Program-made: the position numbers and the translations under genes
Assembly (NCBI GenBank): GCA_013214695.1
Contig: JABSRX010000002.1
Location: 11,541-58,332, forward strand
Reading direction: 5' to 3'
Source of the DNA: Rhizobiaceae bacterium
GTDB lineage: Bacteria; Pseudomonadota; Alphaproteobacteria; Rhizobiales; Rhizobiaceae
DNA length: 46,792 bases
Shown: positions 18,235 to 25,355 of the stretch, one piece after another
Position numbering within the stretch: the first letter of the stretch is position 1
Layout: each line of letters begins with the position of its first letter
Notes under the pieces: model-generated
The model's database searches: none
What the model was told of the DNA's origin: nothing
The model's input: the letters and a program-made list of their open reading frames with translations, nothing else

Positions 18235-19740
18235 ATGAGCAATGTGGTTCGGCTTGACCCGTCCGATAACGTGGTCACGGCCATCAAACCTTTGGAACTT
18301 GGCGTTGATATTGAGGGGCATGCCACGACCGGCCTGATCCCGCGCGGGCACAAGATCGCAACGGCGTCCATGGCCGTCGGGGATCCCATTCGCAAATACG
18401 CTCAGATCATCGGCTACGCTGCTGAACCGATTGCCCCCGGCGACCACGTGCATTCCCACAATGTCGAATTCCGCAACACCGATGCGGAGTATGAATTCGC
18501 CACCGACCTACGACCCATCGAGCCCGCCAAAACCCAGGATACGTTCATGGGCTATCGCCGTGCCAACGGCAAAGTCGGCACCCGCAACTATATTGCGGTT
18601 CTGACCTCGGTGAACTGTTCGGCCACCGCAGCGCGCAAAATCGCCGATGCATTCGGTCCCGAAGAACTGAGTGCCTATCCTAATGTCGATGGCGTGGTGG
18701 CTTTTGTCCATGGCACCGGCTGCGGCCTGGCCGGAGACGGCGATGGGTTTGCCGCCCTGCAACGGGTGATGTGGGGCTATGCCCGCCATCCCAATCATGC
18801 TGGCGTGCTGATGGTCGGCCTTGGCTGTGAAGTCAACCAGATCGATTGGCTGCTCGAAGCCTACGGGATCGAACAGGGGCCACTGTTCCAAACCATGAAT
18901 ATTCAAGATGTCGCTGGTCTGTCCAAGACCGTGGAACTGGGCATTGAAAAAGTCCGTGCCATGTTGCCGGCAGCCAACGAGGCGCAGCGCGAGCCTTGCC
19001 CGGCATCGGAATTGAAAGTGGCCCTTCAATGCGGCGGTTCCGACGCGTGGTCCGGGATTACTGCCAACCCCGCCGTCGGCTATGCCTGCGATTTGCTGGT
19101 TGCCCAGGGCGGCACAGGCGTGCTGGCCGAAACACCGGAAATCTACGGTGCCGAACATCTGCTGACCCGCCGGGCAGTGGATGAAAAGGTCGGCAAGAAA
19201 CTGATCTCATTGATCCGCTGGTGGGAAGATTACACCCACCGCAACAAGGGCTCGATGGACAACAACCCATCTCCTGGAAACAAGAAGGGCGGTCTGACAA
19301 CCATTCTTGAAAAGTCGCTTGGCGCGGCGGCAAAGGGCGGCACCAGCCCGCTCACCGGCGTCTACAATTACGGCGAGCTGGTCGACAAGCCGGGCTTCGC
19401 CTTCATGGATTCGCCCGGTTACGACCCGGCTTCCGTCACCGGCCAGATTGCCAGTGGGTGCAATGTGGTGACCTTCACGACCGGGCGCGGATCGGCCTTC
19501 GGCAGCAAGCCAGCGCCTTGCTCGAAGATCGCCACCAACACCCAGATGTATGAGCGCATGACCGACGACATGGATTACAATGCCGGCGCGATCCTCAGCG
19601 ACGGCAAGTCGGTGGAGCAGGCGGGCCGTGAGATCTACGAAATGTGGCTGCGGGTTGCATCGGGTGAACAGACAAAATCGGAGCTTCAGGGGCTTGGCGA
19701 TTTCGAATTCGTACCCTGGCAAATCGGCGCCACCATGTAG
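18235..19740 (+). CDS. UxaA-family altronate/galactarate dehydratase-like protein
   Basis: A 501-residue protein with the two-part arrangement of UxaA: an N-terminal SAF-type domain (about 1-100, with PRGHKIA and DPIRKYAQIIGYA) and a C-terminal catalytic part beginning GYRRANGKVGTRNYIAVL. Conserved Cys and His candidates for metal binding are in SVNCSATAARK, VHGTGCGLAGDG and CGGSDAWSG. The family removes water from hydroxylated sugar acids to give 2-keto-3-deoxy acids. The length matches E. coli UxaA. AGGAAAC precedes the ATG. Its neighbours (two oxygenases, a beta-hydroxyacid dehydrogenase) suggest that the true substrate is a hydroxylated acid other than altronate, but this is inference. 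Confidence 0.88.
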   Translation: MSNVVRLDPSDNVVTAIKPLELGVDIEGHATTGLIPRGHKIATASMAVGDPIRKYAQIIGYAAEPIAPGDHVHSHNVEFRNTDAEYEFATDLRPIEPAKTQDTFMGYRRANGKVGTRNYIAVLTSVNCSATAARKIADAFGPEELSAYPNVDGVVAFVHGTGCGLAGDGDGFAALQRVMWGYARHPNHAGVLMVGLGCEVNQIDWLLEAYGIEQGPLFQTMNIQDVAGLSKTVELGIEKVRAMLPAANEAQREPCPASELKVALQCGGSDAWSGITANPAVGYACDLLVAQGGTGVLAETPEIYGAEHLLTRRAVDEKVGKKLISLIRWWEDYTHRNKGSMDNNPSPGNKKGGLTTILEKSLGAAAKGGTSPLTGVYNYGELVDKPGFAFMDSPGYDPASVTGQIASGCNVVTFTTGRGSAFGSKPAPCSKIATNTQMYERMTDDMDYNAGAILSDGKSVEQAGREIYEMWLRVASGEQTKSELQGLGDFEFVPWQIGATM

Positions 19741-19817
19741 CGGCGGCAAGATTCGCGACCGCGATGGCAGCGAGAGCTGCTGAGTGGCTCAGGAAGAAAC
19801 GGAGCGGGGAACAGGGT

Positions 19818-20720
19818 ATGGAATTCTTAAGCCAGGCGCAGCGCGATTTCTACGATGACAACGGCTATCTGGTGCTCGAAGCCCATTTGCCCAGGGACAT
19901 CATCGAACAGGCCCATGCCGAAATCGCCTGCCTGTCGGAACATGCCAAATCGATCACCCAAAGCGATGATCTCATCGATTTGGAAGACAGCCACACAAAG
20001 GACGAACCGCGCATTCGGCGCATCAAGCGGCCCGACCTGCAAAGTGCATTCTTTGATCAGCTGATGCGGAGCGATCACATTCTGGGTCCGGCCCGTGATC
20101 TGCTGGGCGCCAATATCCGCATGCATACGGCCAAGCTGAACTGCAAAAAGGCCGAGTTTGGCGCTCCCGTTCAATGGCATCAGGATTTTGCCTTCTACCC
20201 CCATACCAATGACGACGTTCTGGCCATCGGCGTGGTGTTTGACGATATCGGCATGGAAAACGGCCCGCTGCAGGTTTTCCCAGGCTCCCATAGGGGGCCC
20301 ATTCTCGATCACCACGACAACGGTGTCTTCACCGGTGCCGTCGATCTGGAGGCAGCTGGATTAAACCTCGATGACGCCGCTTCGCTGACTGGTCCGGCAG
20401 GCACGATCACCATCCATCACGCCCGCACCCTGCACGGTTCGGCCCTCAACCGCTCCGAGCGGGACCGGCAGATCCTGTTCTATGAAATGATGGCGGCGGA
20501 CGCGTTCCCGGTGATGGGGGCGATGACCAAATTCGAGTCGATTGAAGACTACGACAAGCTGATGTTGTGCGGTGAAACCACCAAGCAGCCGCGCCTGGAA
20601 AACATCCCGGTGAGAATTCCACAACCACAACCCGCAAAAGCCGGTTCGATCTATGAGATCCAGTCTCAAAGCGAGAAACCCGGCTATGCCACCTACGAAG
20701 AAGTGAAAGAAACAGTATGA
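19818..20720 (+). CDS. Phytanoyl-CoA dioxygenase (PhyH) family Fe(II)/2-oxoglutarate oxygenase, second copy
   Basis: A 300-residue oxygenase. H-x-D occurs in PVQWHQDFAFYPH (about 121-123), the distal His in ARTLHGSALNRS (about 205), followed by Arg residues in SERDRQILFYE. The motif set resembles the PhyH branch with QWHQD, which is better conserved than in the first copy. The open frame extends upstream to 19764, but ATG 19818 follows a GGGGAACAGGGT purine-rich site and gives an N-terminus (MEFLSQAQRDFYDDNGYLV) typical of the family. Its stop overlaps the next start as ATGA, so the dehydrogenase is translationally coupled. Substrate unknown. Confidence 0.88.
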   Translation: MEFLSQAQRDFYDDNGYLVLEAHLPRDIIEQAHAEIACLSEHAKSITQSDDLIDLEDSHTKDEPRIRRIKRPDLQSAFFDQLMRSDHILGPARDLLGANIRMHTAKLNCKKAEFGAPVQWHQDFAFYPHTNDDVLAIGVVFDDIGMENGPLQVFPGSHRGPILDHHDNGVFTGAVDLEAAGLNLDDAASLTGPAGTITIHHARTLHGSALNRSERDRQILFYEMMAADAFPVMGAMTKFESIEDYDKLMLCGETTKQPRLENIPVRIPQPQPAKAGSIYEIQSQSEKPGYATYEEVKETV

Positions 20721-21607
20721 GCAAACCCGAAATCGGATTCATCGGACTGGGCCTGATGGGCGACGCCATGGTGCAGTGCCTGCAGAAAAAGGGCTACCAA
20801 CTGCATGTCATGGCCAACCGCAGCCGCACCAATGTCGAAGCGGCGGTTGCCCGTGGTGCGGTTGAGCACACATCCGGCAAGGCTGTGGCGGAAGCCAGCG
20901 ACATTGTTATGTTGTGCATGGACACCTCCAAGTCGGTAGAAGCGCGCATGCTCGCCGATGATGGCATTCTGGCCGGCTTGTCAGAGGGCAAGACCGTCAT
21001 TGATTTCGGCACGTCCCTGCCAGCTTCGACCCGCGCGTTGGGCGAAAAGGCCGCCGCAATCGGCGCTGGCTATATGGACGCGCCCCTGGGTCGCACACCG
21101 GCACATGCCCTGGACGGCGCGCTGAACATCATGGGTGCGGGTGACATCGCCGTGTACGAACGGGTCAAACCTGTGCTGGACGATTTGGGTGAAAACGTTT
21201 TCCATCTCGGCCCGCTCGGTGCCGGTCATACGGTCAAGCTGCTCAACAACTTCTTCGGTATGACGGTTGCCAACGCCATGGCGGAAGCATTCGCCATGGC
21301 TGATCTGGCGGGTGTTGAACGTCAAAGGGTCTACGATGTCATGTCCGCCGGACCGCTGCATTGCGGTATGATGGATTTCGTCAAAGGCTATGCCGTCGAC
21401 GGGGATCCCGAGCAATTGGCCTTCGCCATCAAGAACGCCCGCAAGGATGTCGGCTACTACGCCACCATGGCTGACGATGCCGGTGTCACCAGCCTGATGT
21501 CCGGTGCGGCGAAGACTGCTCTGGGCATGGCTGTTGCCGATGGACGTGGCGATCAGATGGTCTCGCAGATGACCGACTTCTACGCGGATCTGTTCAAGGG
21601 CAAATAA
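20717..21607 (+). CDS. NAD(P)-dependent beta-hydroxyacid dehydrogenase (3-hydroxyisobutyrate dehydrogenase family)
   Basis: A 296-residue oxidoreductase. The Rossmann motif GLGLMG is in IGFIGLGLMGDAM (about 6-18). The substrate-binding block, usually DAPVSGG, here reads DAPLGRTPAHALDG (about 120-133), and the catalytic Lys is in GHTVKLLNNFF (about 173). Related enzymes act on 3-hydroxyisobutyrate, tartronate semialdehyde or other beta-hydroxy acids. The altered DAPLGRTP block (Arg-Thr-Pro in place of Gly-Gly) suggests a different substrate from the classic enzymes. It is coupled to the second PhyH gene by an ATGA overlap. Confidence 0.88.
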   Translation: MSKPEIGFIGLGLMGDAMVQCLQKKGYQLHVMANRSRTNVEAAVARGAVEHTSGKAVAEASDIVMLCMDTSKSVEARMLADDGILAGLSEGKTVIDFGTSLPASTRALGEKAAAIGAGYMDAPLGRTPAHALDGALNIMGAGDIAVYERVKPVLDDLGENVFHLGPLGAGHTVKLLNNFFGMTVANAMAEAFAMADLAGVERQRVYDVMSAGPLHCGMMDFVKGYAVDGDPEQLAFAIKNARKDVGYYATMADDAGVTSLMSGAAKTALGMAVADGRGDQMVSQMTDFYADLFKGK

Positions 21608-21627
21608 GCCCGGGAAGGCAGCGCAGC

Positions 21628-22548
21628 GTGGTAGGGATTGCCGCCAAGGCAACGGAGGATCGTGCGGTCTTGGGGATTGGCCTGATGCTGATCGCCTACC
21701 TGACCTTTTCCTTTGTCGACACGACGGTCAAATGGCTGGCTGTCGCCGGCATTCCGGCGCTGCAGCTTGCCTTCATGCGCTACTTCGCGCACTTCGCCTT
21801 GTCCTTGGTGATTGTCGGCAAGGATGGCTTCACTCGCGACCGGTTCAACAGCGATCGAATGACGCTGGTCATCCTGCGCGGTGCGATGATCATGTTTTCA
21901 ACCGTGTTCAACTTCTTTGCGGTTCGTCATCTGCCGCTGACGCTGACCTCCACAATCCTGTTTTCGTCGCCGCTCATTGTCTGCGCCCTTTCCTGGCCGA
22001 TGTTGGGCGAGCGGGTCGGGCCCTGGCGCTGGCTGGCGATTATGGTGGGGTTCTGCGGAGTGCTCGTCGCCATTCGCCCGTTTGGCGAGACCTTTCATTG
22101 GGCCGTCATCCTGTCAGTGCTGTCGGCGATCAGCTTCTCCATGTATCTGTTGCTGACCCGCAAACTGGCCGGGCAGGTGTCGACCGATACGATGCAGTTC
22201 TATTCCGGTGTGGTCGGCGTTGTGGCGCTGGCGCCCTTTGCGTTGGCGACCTGGACAAATCCAGCGACACTTGTCGATTGGCTGTTGATGATCAGCATCG
22301 GACTATGGGCCTGGGGCGGTCATCAAGTGCTGACCAATGCCTACCGCTTCGCGCCGGCCAATATCCTCAGCCCCTATTCCTATTCGTTCATCATCTATGT
22401 GTCGTTCTGGAGCTATCTTCTGTTTGATCACCTGCCGGATCGCTGGACTATCATCGGGGCCGGCTTCATTGTCGCCGCTGGCCTGTTCATCTGGATGCGC
22501 GAATACCAGCTGGCCAAACGCCCCAACCCGGCACCGCTTTCCCAATAG
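21628..22548 (+). CDS. EamA/DMT-superfamily permease
   Basis: A 306-residue inner-membrane protein with about ten helices in two similar halves, the hallmark of EamA/DMT transporters. The first half begins GIGLMLIAYLTFSFVDTTVKW and includes ALQLAFMRYF; the end of half one has the family-typical PLTLTSTILFSSPLIVCALSWPMLGERVG (about 105-133, described by position). It starts with GTG, 20 nt after the dehydrogenase, and closes the plus-strand run. It could export or import a compound handled by the preceding enzymes; direction and substrate are unknown. Confidence 0.87.
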   Translation: MVGIAAKATEDRAVLGIGLMLIAYLTFSFVDTTVKWLAVAGIPALQLAFMRYFAHFALSLVIVGKDGFTRDRFNSDRMTLVILRGAMIMFSTVFNFFAVRHLPLTLTSTILFSSPLIVCALSWPMLGERVGPWRWLAIMVGFCGVLVAIRPFGETFHWAVILSVLSAISFSMYLLLTRKLAGQVSTDTMQFYSGVVGVVALAPFALATWTNPATLVDWLLMISIGLWAWGGHQVLTNAYRFAPANILSPYSYSFIIYVSFWSYLLFDHLPDRWTIIGAGFIVAAGLFIWMREYQLAKRPNPAPLSQ

Positions 22549-22568
22549 GCGGCGAGGGAACGGACAGG

Positions 22569-23474
22569 TTAGGAGCTCGCTTTCTCGTCTAGGGCGGCCA
22601 ACACGATATCGGCGCGTTCGCGATAGTCTTCCGGCCCCAGTTCAAGGTTCGGATCGAGCTTCATCTCGCCAATCCGCTGCTGCCATTCGACCGTCGCTGT
22701 CGACATGTCGTTGTCGAGACCCAATTGCTCAACCGTGAGCGCCACCTCACGCAGTTCGGCGGCGCGGCGCACCCCGTGCACCATCACGCGCTCTAGCATA
22801 TAGGCCGCCTTTTCGCGGAAATTGAACCCGGGATAGGTCTTGTCGAGACTGTCCAACACCAGATCGTCGACCCCGGCTTTGCGCCCTGCCAAGACGCATT
22901 CCACCATCACCGCTTCCAGCCCTTTCATCATGATCGAACGCACCATCTTGGTGGCCGATGCATGGCCGACAGCACCCTCCATTACGGTGACATTCATGTC
23001 CAGCCTGGCCATCTGCGCTTCGGCTTTGGTGGCGTGGGGGCCGCAAATGTGAACCTTCGTCTGGTGCATTTTGGGATAGACCGGGGCCATGACGGCCACA
23101 TCCACATAGTGCCCGCCATCGGCCTCGATCAGCTTGGCGGAGCCCCGTTTGGTATCAGGGGCGCAGGAATTGCAGTCGAAAAACAACGTCCCTGCATGGC
23201 ACTGGCCCAGCACGCTGCGCGCCGCCTCCTGTGCCCGGTCGGCGGTCACGAAACTGAAGATCACGTCGCAATCGGCAACCGCATCAGCCAGCTGGTCACA
23301 CCCTTCAACACCGTATTGGGCATAGCGTTCGATCATCGCAACCCGCGTGGCATCGCTTTGGGTTTTCACGTCAAAGGCCTTGATTGAAACACCCGAATGT
23401 TCTTTCCAGCCTTCGGCAAAGGCCGCGCCGGCTTCGCCAAATCCGATCATGGCGACGTTGAGTTTTTCGGACAT
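22569..23474 (-). CDS. NAD(P)-binding beta-hydroxyacid dehydrogenase-like protein with DUF1932 C-terminal domain
   Basis: A 301-residue protein with an N-terminal Rossmann fold (VAMIGFGEAGAAFAEG, GxGxxG at about 11-16) and a C-terminal helical domain of the DUF1932 (6-phosphogluconate dehydrogenase-like) type, with a likely catalytic Lys in GHASATKMVRSIMMKG (about 174). Family members include dehydrogenases of four-carbon sugar acids and related compounds. It converges on the EamA gene with a 20-bp gap and is transcribed from the 403-bp upstream gap that carries phased A/T tracts. It is probably part of the same catabolic function as the plus-strand genes, but under its own promoter. Confidence 0.82.
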   Translation of the reverse strand: MSEKLNVAMIGFGEAGAAFAEGWKEHSGVSIKAFDVKTQSDATRVAMIERYAQYGVEGCDQLADAVADCDVIFSFVTADRAQEAARSVLGQCHAGTLFFDCNSCAPDTKRGSAKLIEADGGHYVDVAVMAPVYPKMHQTKVHICGPHATKAEAQMARLDMNVTVMEGAVGHASATKMVRSIMMKGLEAVMVECVLAGRKAGVDDLVLDSLDKTYPGFNFREKAAYMLERVMVHGVRRAAELREVALTVEQLGLDNDMSTATVEWQQRIGEMKLDPNLELGPEDYRERADIVLAALDEKASS

Positions 23475-23877
23475 GCTGGTTTCCTCAAATGGGCGGTGAT
23501 GTGGTGATGCATTGATGGCACTGTCCGTACTTTGATTTCAACTCGGGTCATCGAATTCCAGCAGAATTTTCGCCAGTGATGGAACCGGCACAATCGGGTG
23601 GAAATGGACAAATGGGCGTTTCGGCGGCGATGGTCAATATTATCGATTTTTGTGCATTTTCGGCAATTTTGAGCACAATTTTGGTGATTTTGGCCGATTT
23701 TACAAAAATCCTGCAGTTTTATTCTGATGGTGAAAAGCAGACCCGATTGGGCCGCCGAACCAGTTGTGTCCGGCCGTTCATTTTTGATTAGGGATGACGT
23801 CGACTCGGAGGGTTGGTTAAGGGCGTATTAGTGACTTGCGTGGTAGTTTTCCGACTTCACAAGTCTGGATTGATCCT
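23475..23877. other. 403-bp divergent intergenic region with curved-DNA signal
   Basis: This gap between two divergent genes has no convincing coding content; an open frame of 71 codons (23576-23791) is mostly AT-rich tract sequence without homology I recognise. It holds six ATTTT tracts at a helical-repeat spacing (listed separately) and presumably the promoters for both flanking genes. No clear -35/-10 pair or terminator could be assigned by eye. Confidence 0.6.
23646..23701. promoter_or_regulatory. Six phased ATTTT tracts (probable intrinsically curved DNA)
   Basis: ATTTT occurs at 23646, 23656, 23666, 23678, 23687 and 23697. Spacings are 10, 10, 12, 9 and 10 bp, mean 10.2, which matches one helical turn. 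Phased A/T tracts are known to bend DNA and often lie upstream of promoters or bind nucleoid proteins such as IHF or H-NS-like factors. GC content is otherwise high around it. Confidence 0.6.
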
Positions 23878-24177
23878 ATGTCACACATTGCCCCAAGCAA
23901 CTCCGTCCGCAGATTGGCAAAAAGCGCCAATGTCATCGATTTCGTTTCGACCGGCACCTTTGCGCTGGTGGTTGGTATGACCTTGGTTCAGTTTCTGCTA
24001 CCGAACGTTCCCGCTCCTATGGCCGATACCGTCACGCTGTCGACGGCAAAGGCGATTGTTGGCGGTTCGATTGCCGCATTGATTGTGCCATTTGCCTATC
24101 TGAGCGTGCGCATGGTCAGTGAATTCATCAACTGGCTTGGTCCGAACCTGCCGGTTCTTAAAGGCACAAAGCGCTAA
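23878..24177 (+). CDS. Small membrane protein of unknown function
   Basis: About 99 residues with two hydrophobic helices (around FALVVGMTLVQFLLPNV and AIVGGSIAALIVPFAYLSV) and short polar ends. The frame extends upstream to a TTG at 23836, but ATG 23878 gives a compact protein beginning MSHIAPSNSV. No ribosome site is strong. I do not recognise a family. It converges on the LacI gene with a 6-bp gap. It could be a small accessory or stress membrane protein; nothing in the sequence tells which. Confidence 0.65.
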   Translation: MSHIAPSNSVRRLAKSANVIDFVSTGTFALVVGMTLVQFLLPNVPAPMADTVTLSTAKAIVGGSIAALIVPFAYLSVRMVSEFINWLGPNLPVLKGTKR

Positions 24178-24183
24178 GCACCC

Positions 24184-25209
24184 TCAGCTTTTACCGATGC
24201 GCGCACTGCTGCGCACCACAAGCCGCGCCGGTATCACCGCTGCCTTGCGGGTTGCGTCTGGATTGGCGATCTGGTCGAGCAGAATATCGACAGTTGCATC
24301 GATCATCTGTCCCGAAGGTTGTTCGACTGTGGTCAGGTCATAGGCCTTCCATACCGCTTGCGGCACGTCGTCATAACCGACCACCGAAACATCCTCGGGA
24401 ATGTTCAGACCAAATTCGGTGCGTAGCACGTCCATCACGGCAAACGCCATGTGGTCATTGGCCACGAACACAGCGTCTGGCCGCTCCCCACTGCCCTCGC
24501 CGCTTTCGCCGTTGAACAGGTCGCGCGCTGCTTGTGCCGCGCCTGCTTGGGTATAGGCCCCGACGCCTCGCGAAAAACAGACCACACCCCGTTCGGCCAG
24601 GCCTTTGTAGAAACCGGCCTCGCGGTCGCGGTTGGTGGAGGAATCTTCAAATCCGGCGATGAAGGAAATGCGCTCATGACCGCCATCGACGAGAAAGTTG
24701 GCGACCAGCCGACCGCCTTCCAGATTGTCCGACGTCACCGAGTTGGCTGGCGACGTGGCGATGTAGCGGTTGAAGAGGACAACCGGAATGCCGTTATTGG
24801 CGCATTGTTGGGCCAGTTTCGACGACAGGTGAGCCGAGGCCATCACCACGCCTTCGACCTGGTATTGCAGCATGTCCTTGACCACCGCGTCCTGGTCGCC
24901 CTGATCGGTCATGAACAGCAGAACGCGATAACCTTTTTCCTGCAGGGAGCGGGACAGCTTTTCGATCACCACCGGATAAAACTGATTGTCGAGATAGGCG
25001 ACCAGCACTCCAATAATGCCCGACTTGCCGGAAATCAGCGAGCGGGCCAGGGCGTTGGGCCGATAGCCGAGCTCATCCGCCGCCTGCAGCACCTTGCGTC
25101 GTGTATCTTCCGACACCGACGCGCCACGGGTGAACGTACGACTGACAGCGGACTGTGAGACGTGCGCAGCGCGGGCAACATCGGCAGAAGTGACGGTCGG
25201 TTTGGCCAT
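24184..25209 (-). CDS. LacI-family transcriptional regulator
   Basis: A 341-residue repressor. The N-terminal helix-turn-helix reads TSADVARAAHVSQSAVSRTF, followed by the hinge region RPNALARSLISGKSG. The periplasmic-binding-like effector domain follows (IIGVLVAYLDNQFYPVV onward, with SVVGYDDVPQAV near the end). It is divergent from the second TPP enzyme, which it may control. The upstream TTG at 25233 would put a palindrome inside the coding sequence, so ATG 25209 is preferred. LacI proteins bind palindromes with a central CG. The two 16-bp sites at 36228 and 41352 have this feature, so this protein is a candidate to bind them, though it lies 11 kb away. Confidence 0.92.
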   Translation of the reverse strand: MAKPTVTSADVARAAHVSQSAVSRTFTRGASVSEDTRRKVLQAADELGYRPNALARSLISGKSGIIGVLVAYLDNQFYPVVIEKLSRSLQEKGYRVLLFMTDQGDQDAVVKDMLQYQVEGVVMASAHLSSKLAQQCANNGIPVVLFNRYIATSPANSVTSDNLEGGRLVANFLVDGGHERISFIAGFEDSSTNRDREAGFYKGLAERGVVCFSRGVGAYTQAGAAQAARDLFNGESGEGSGERPDAVFVANDHMAFAVMDVLRTEFGLNIPEDVSVVGYDDVPQAVWKAYDLTTVEQPSGQMIDATVDILLDQIANPDATRKAAVIPARLVVRSSARIGKS

Positions 25210-25214
25210 GCGCG

Positions 25215-25231
25215 GGAATGTGTCACGTTCC
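25215..25231. promoter_or_regulatory. Palindrome GGAATGTGTCACGTTCC just upstream of the LacI gene
   Basis: A 17-bp odd palindrome with one mismatched pair (GGAAnGTGnCACnTTCC) ends 6 bp from the LacI ATG in the divergent gap shared with the TPP-enzyme gene. It is a plausible autoregulatory operator. It lacks the central CG usual for LacI proteins, so another regulator is possible. Confidence 0.4.
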
Positions 25232-25355
25232 AAGCGCGCGATGCAATGGGCAAATCACCTAATCACACATCTGCGACATCGCTCCAAAAAGGCAGTTGCC
25301 AGTTCTTCGGTGGGGGATTATCCAGACCCGAACCCTCTTCAACCGGAAAATTTCC

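Noticed and set aside
23576-23791. Possible 71-residue gene in the 403-bp gap
   Set aside because: The frame runs through the phased A/T tracts, has no good ribosome site and no recognisable family. The tract spacing explains the sequence better than coding.
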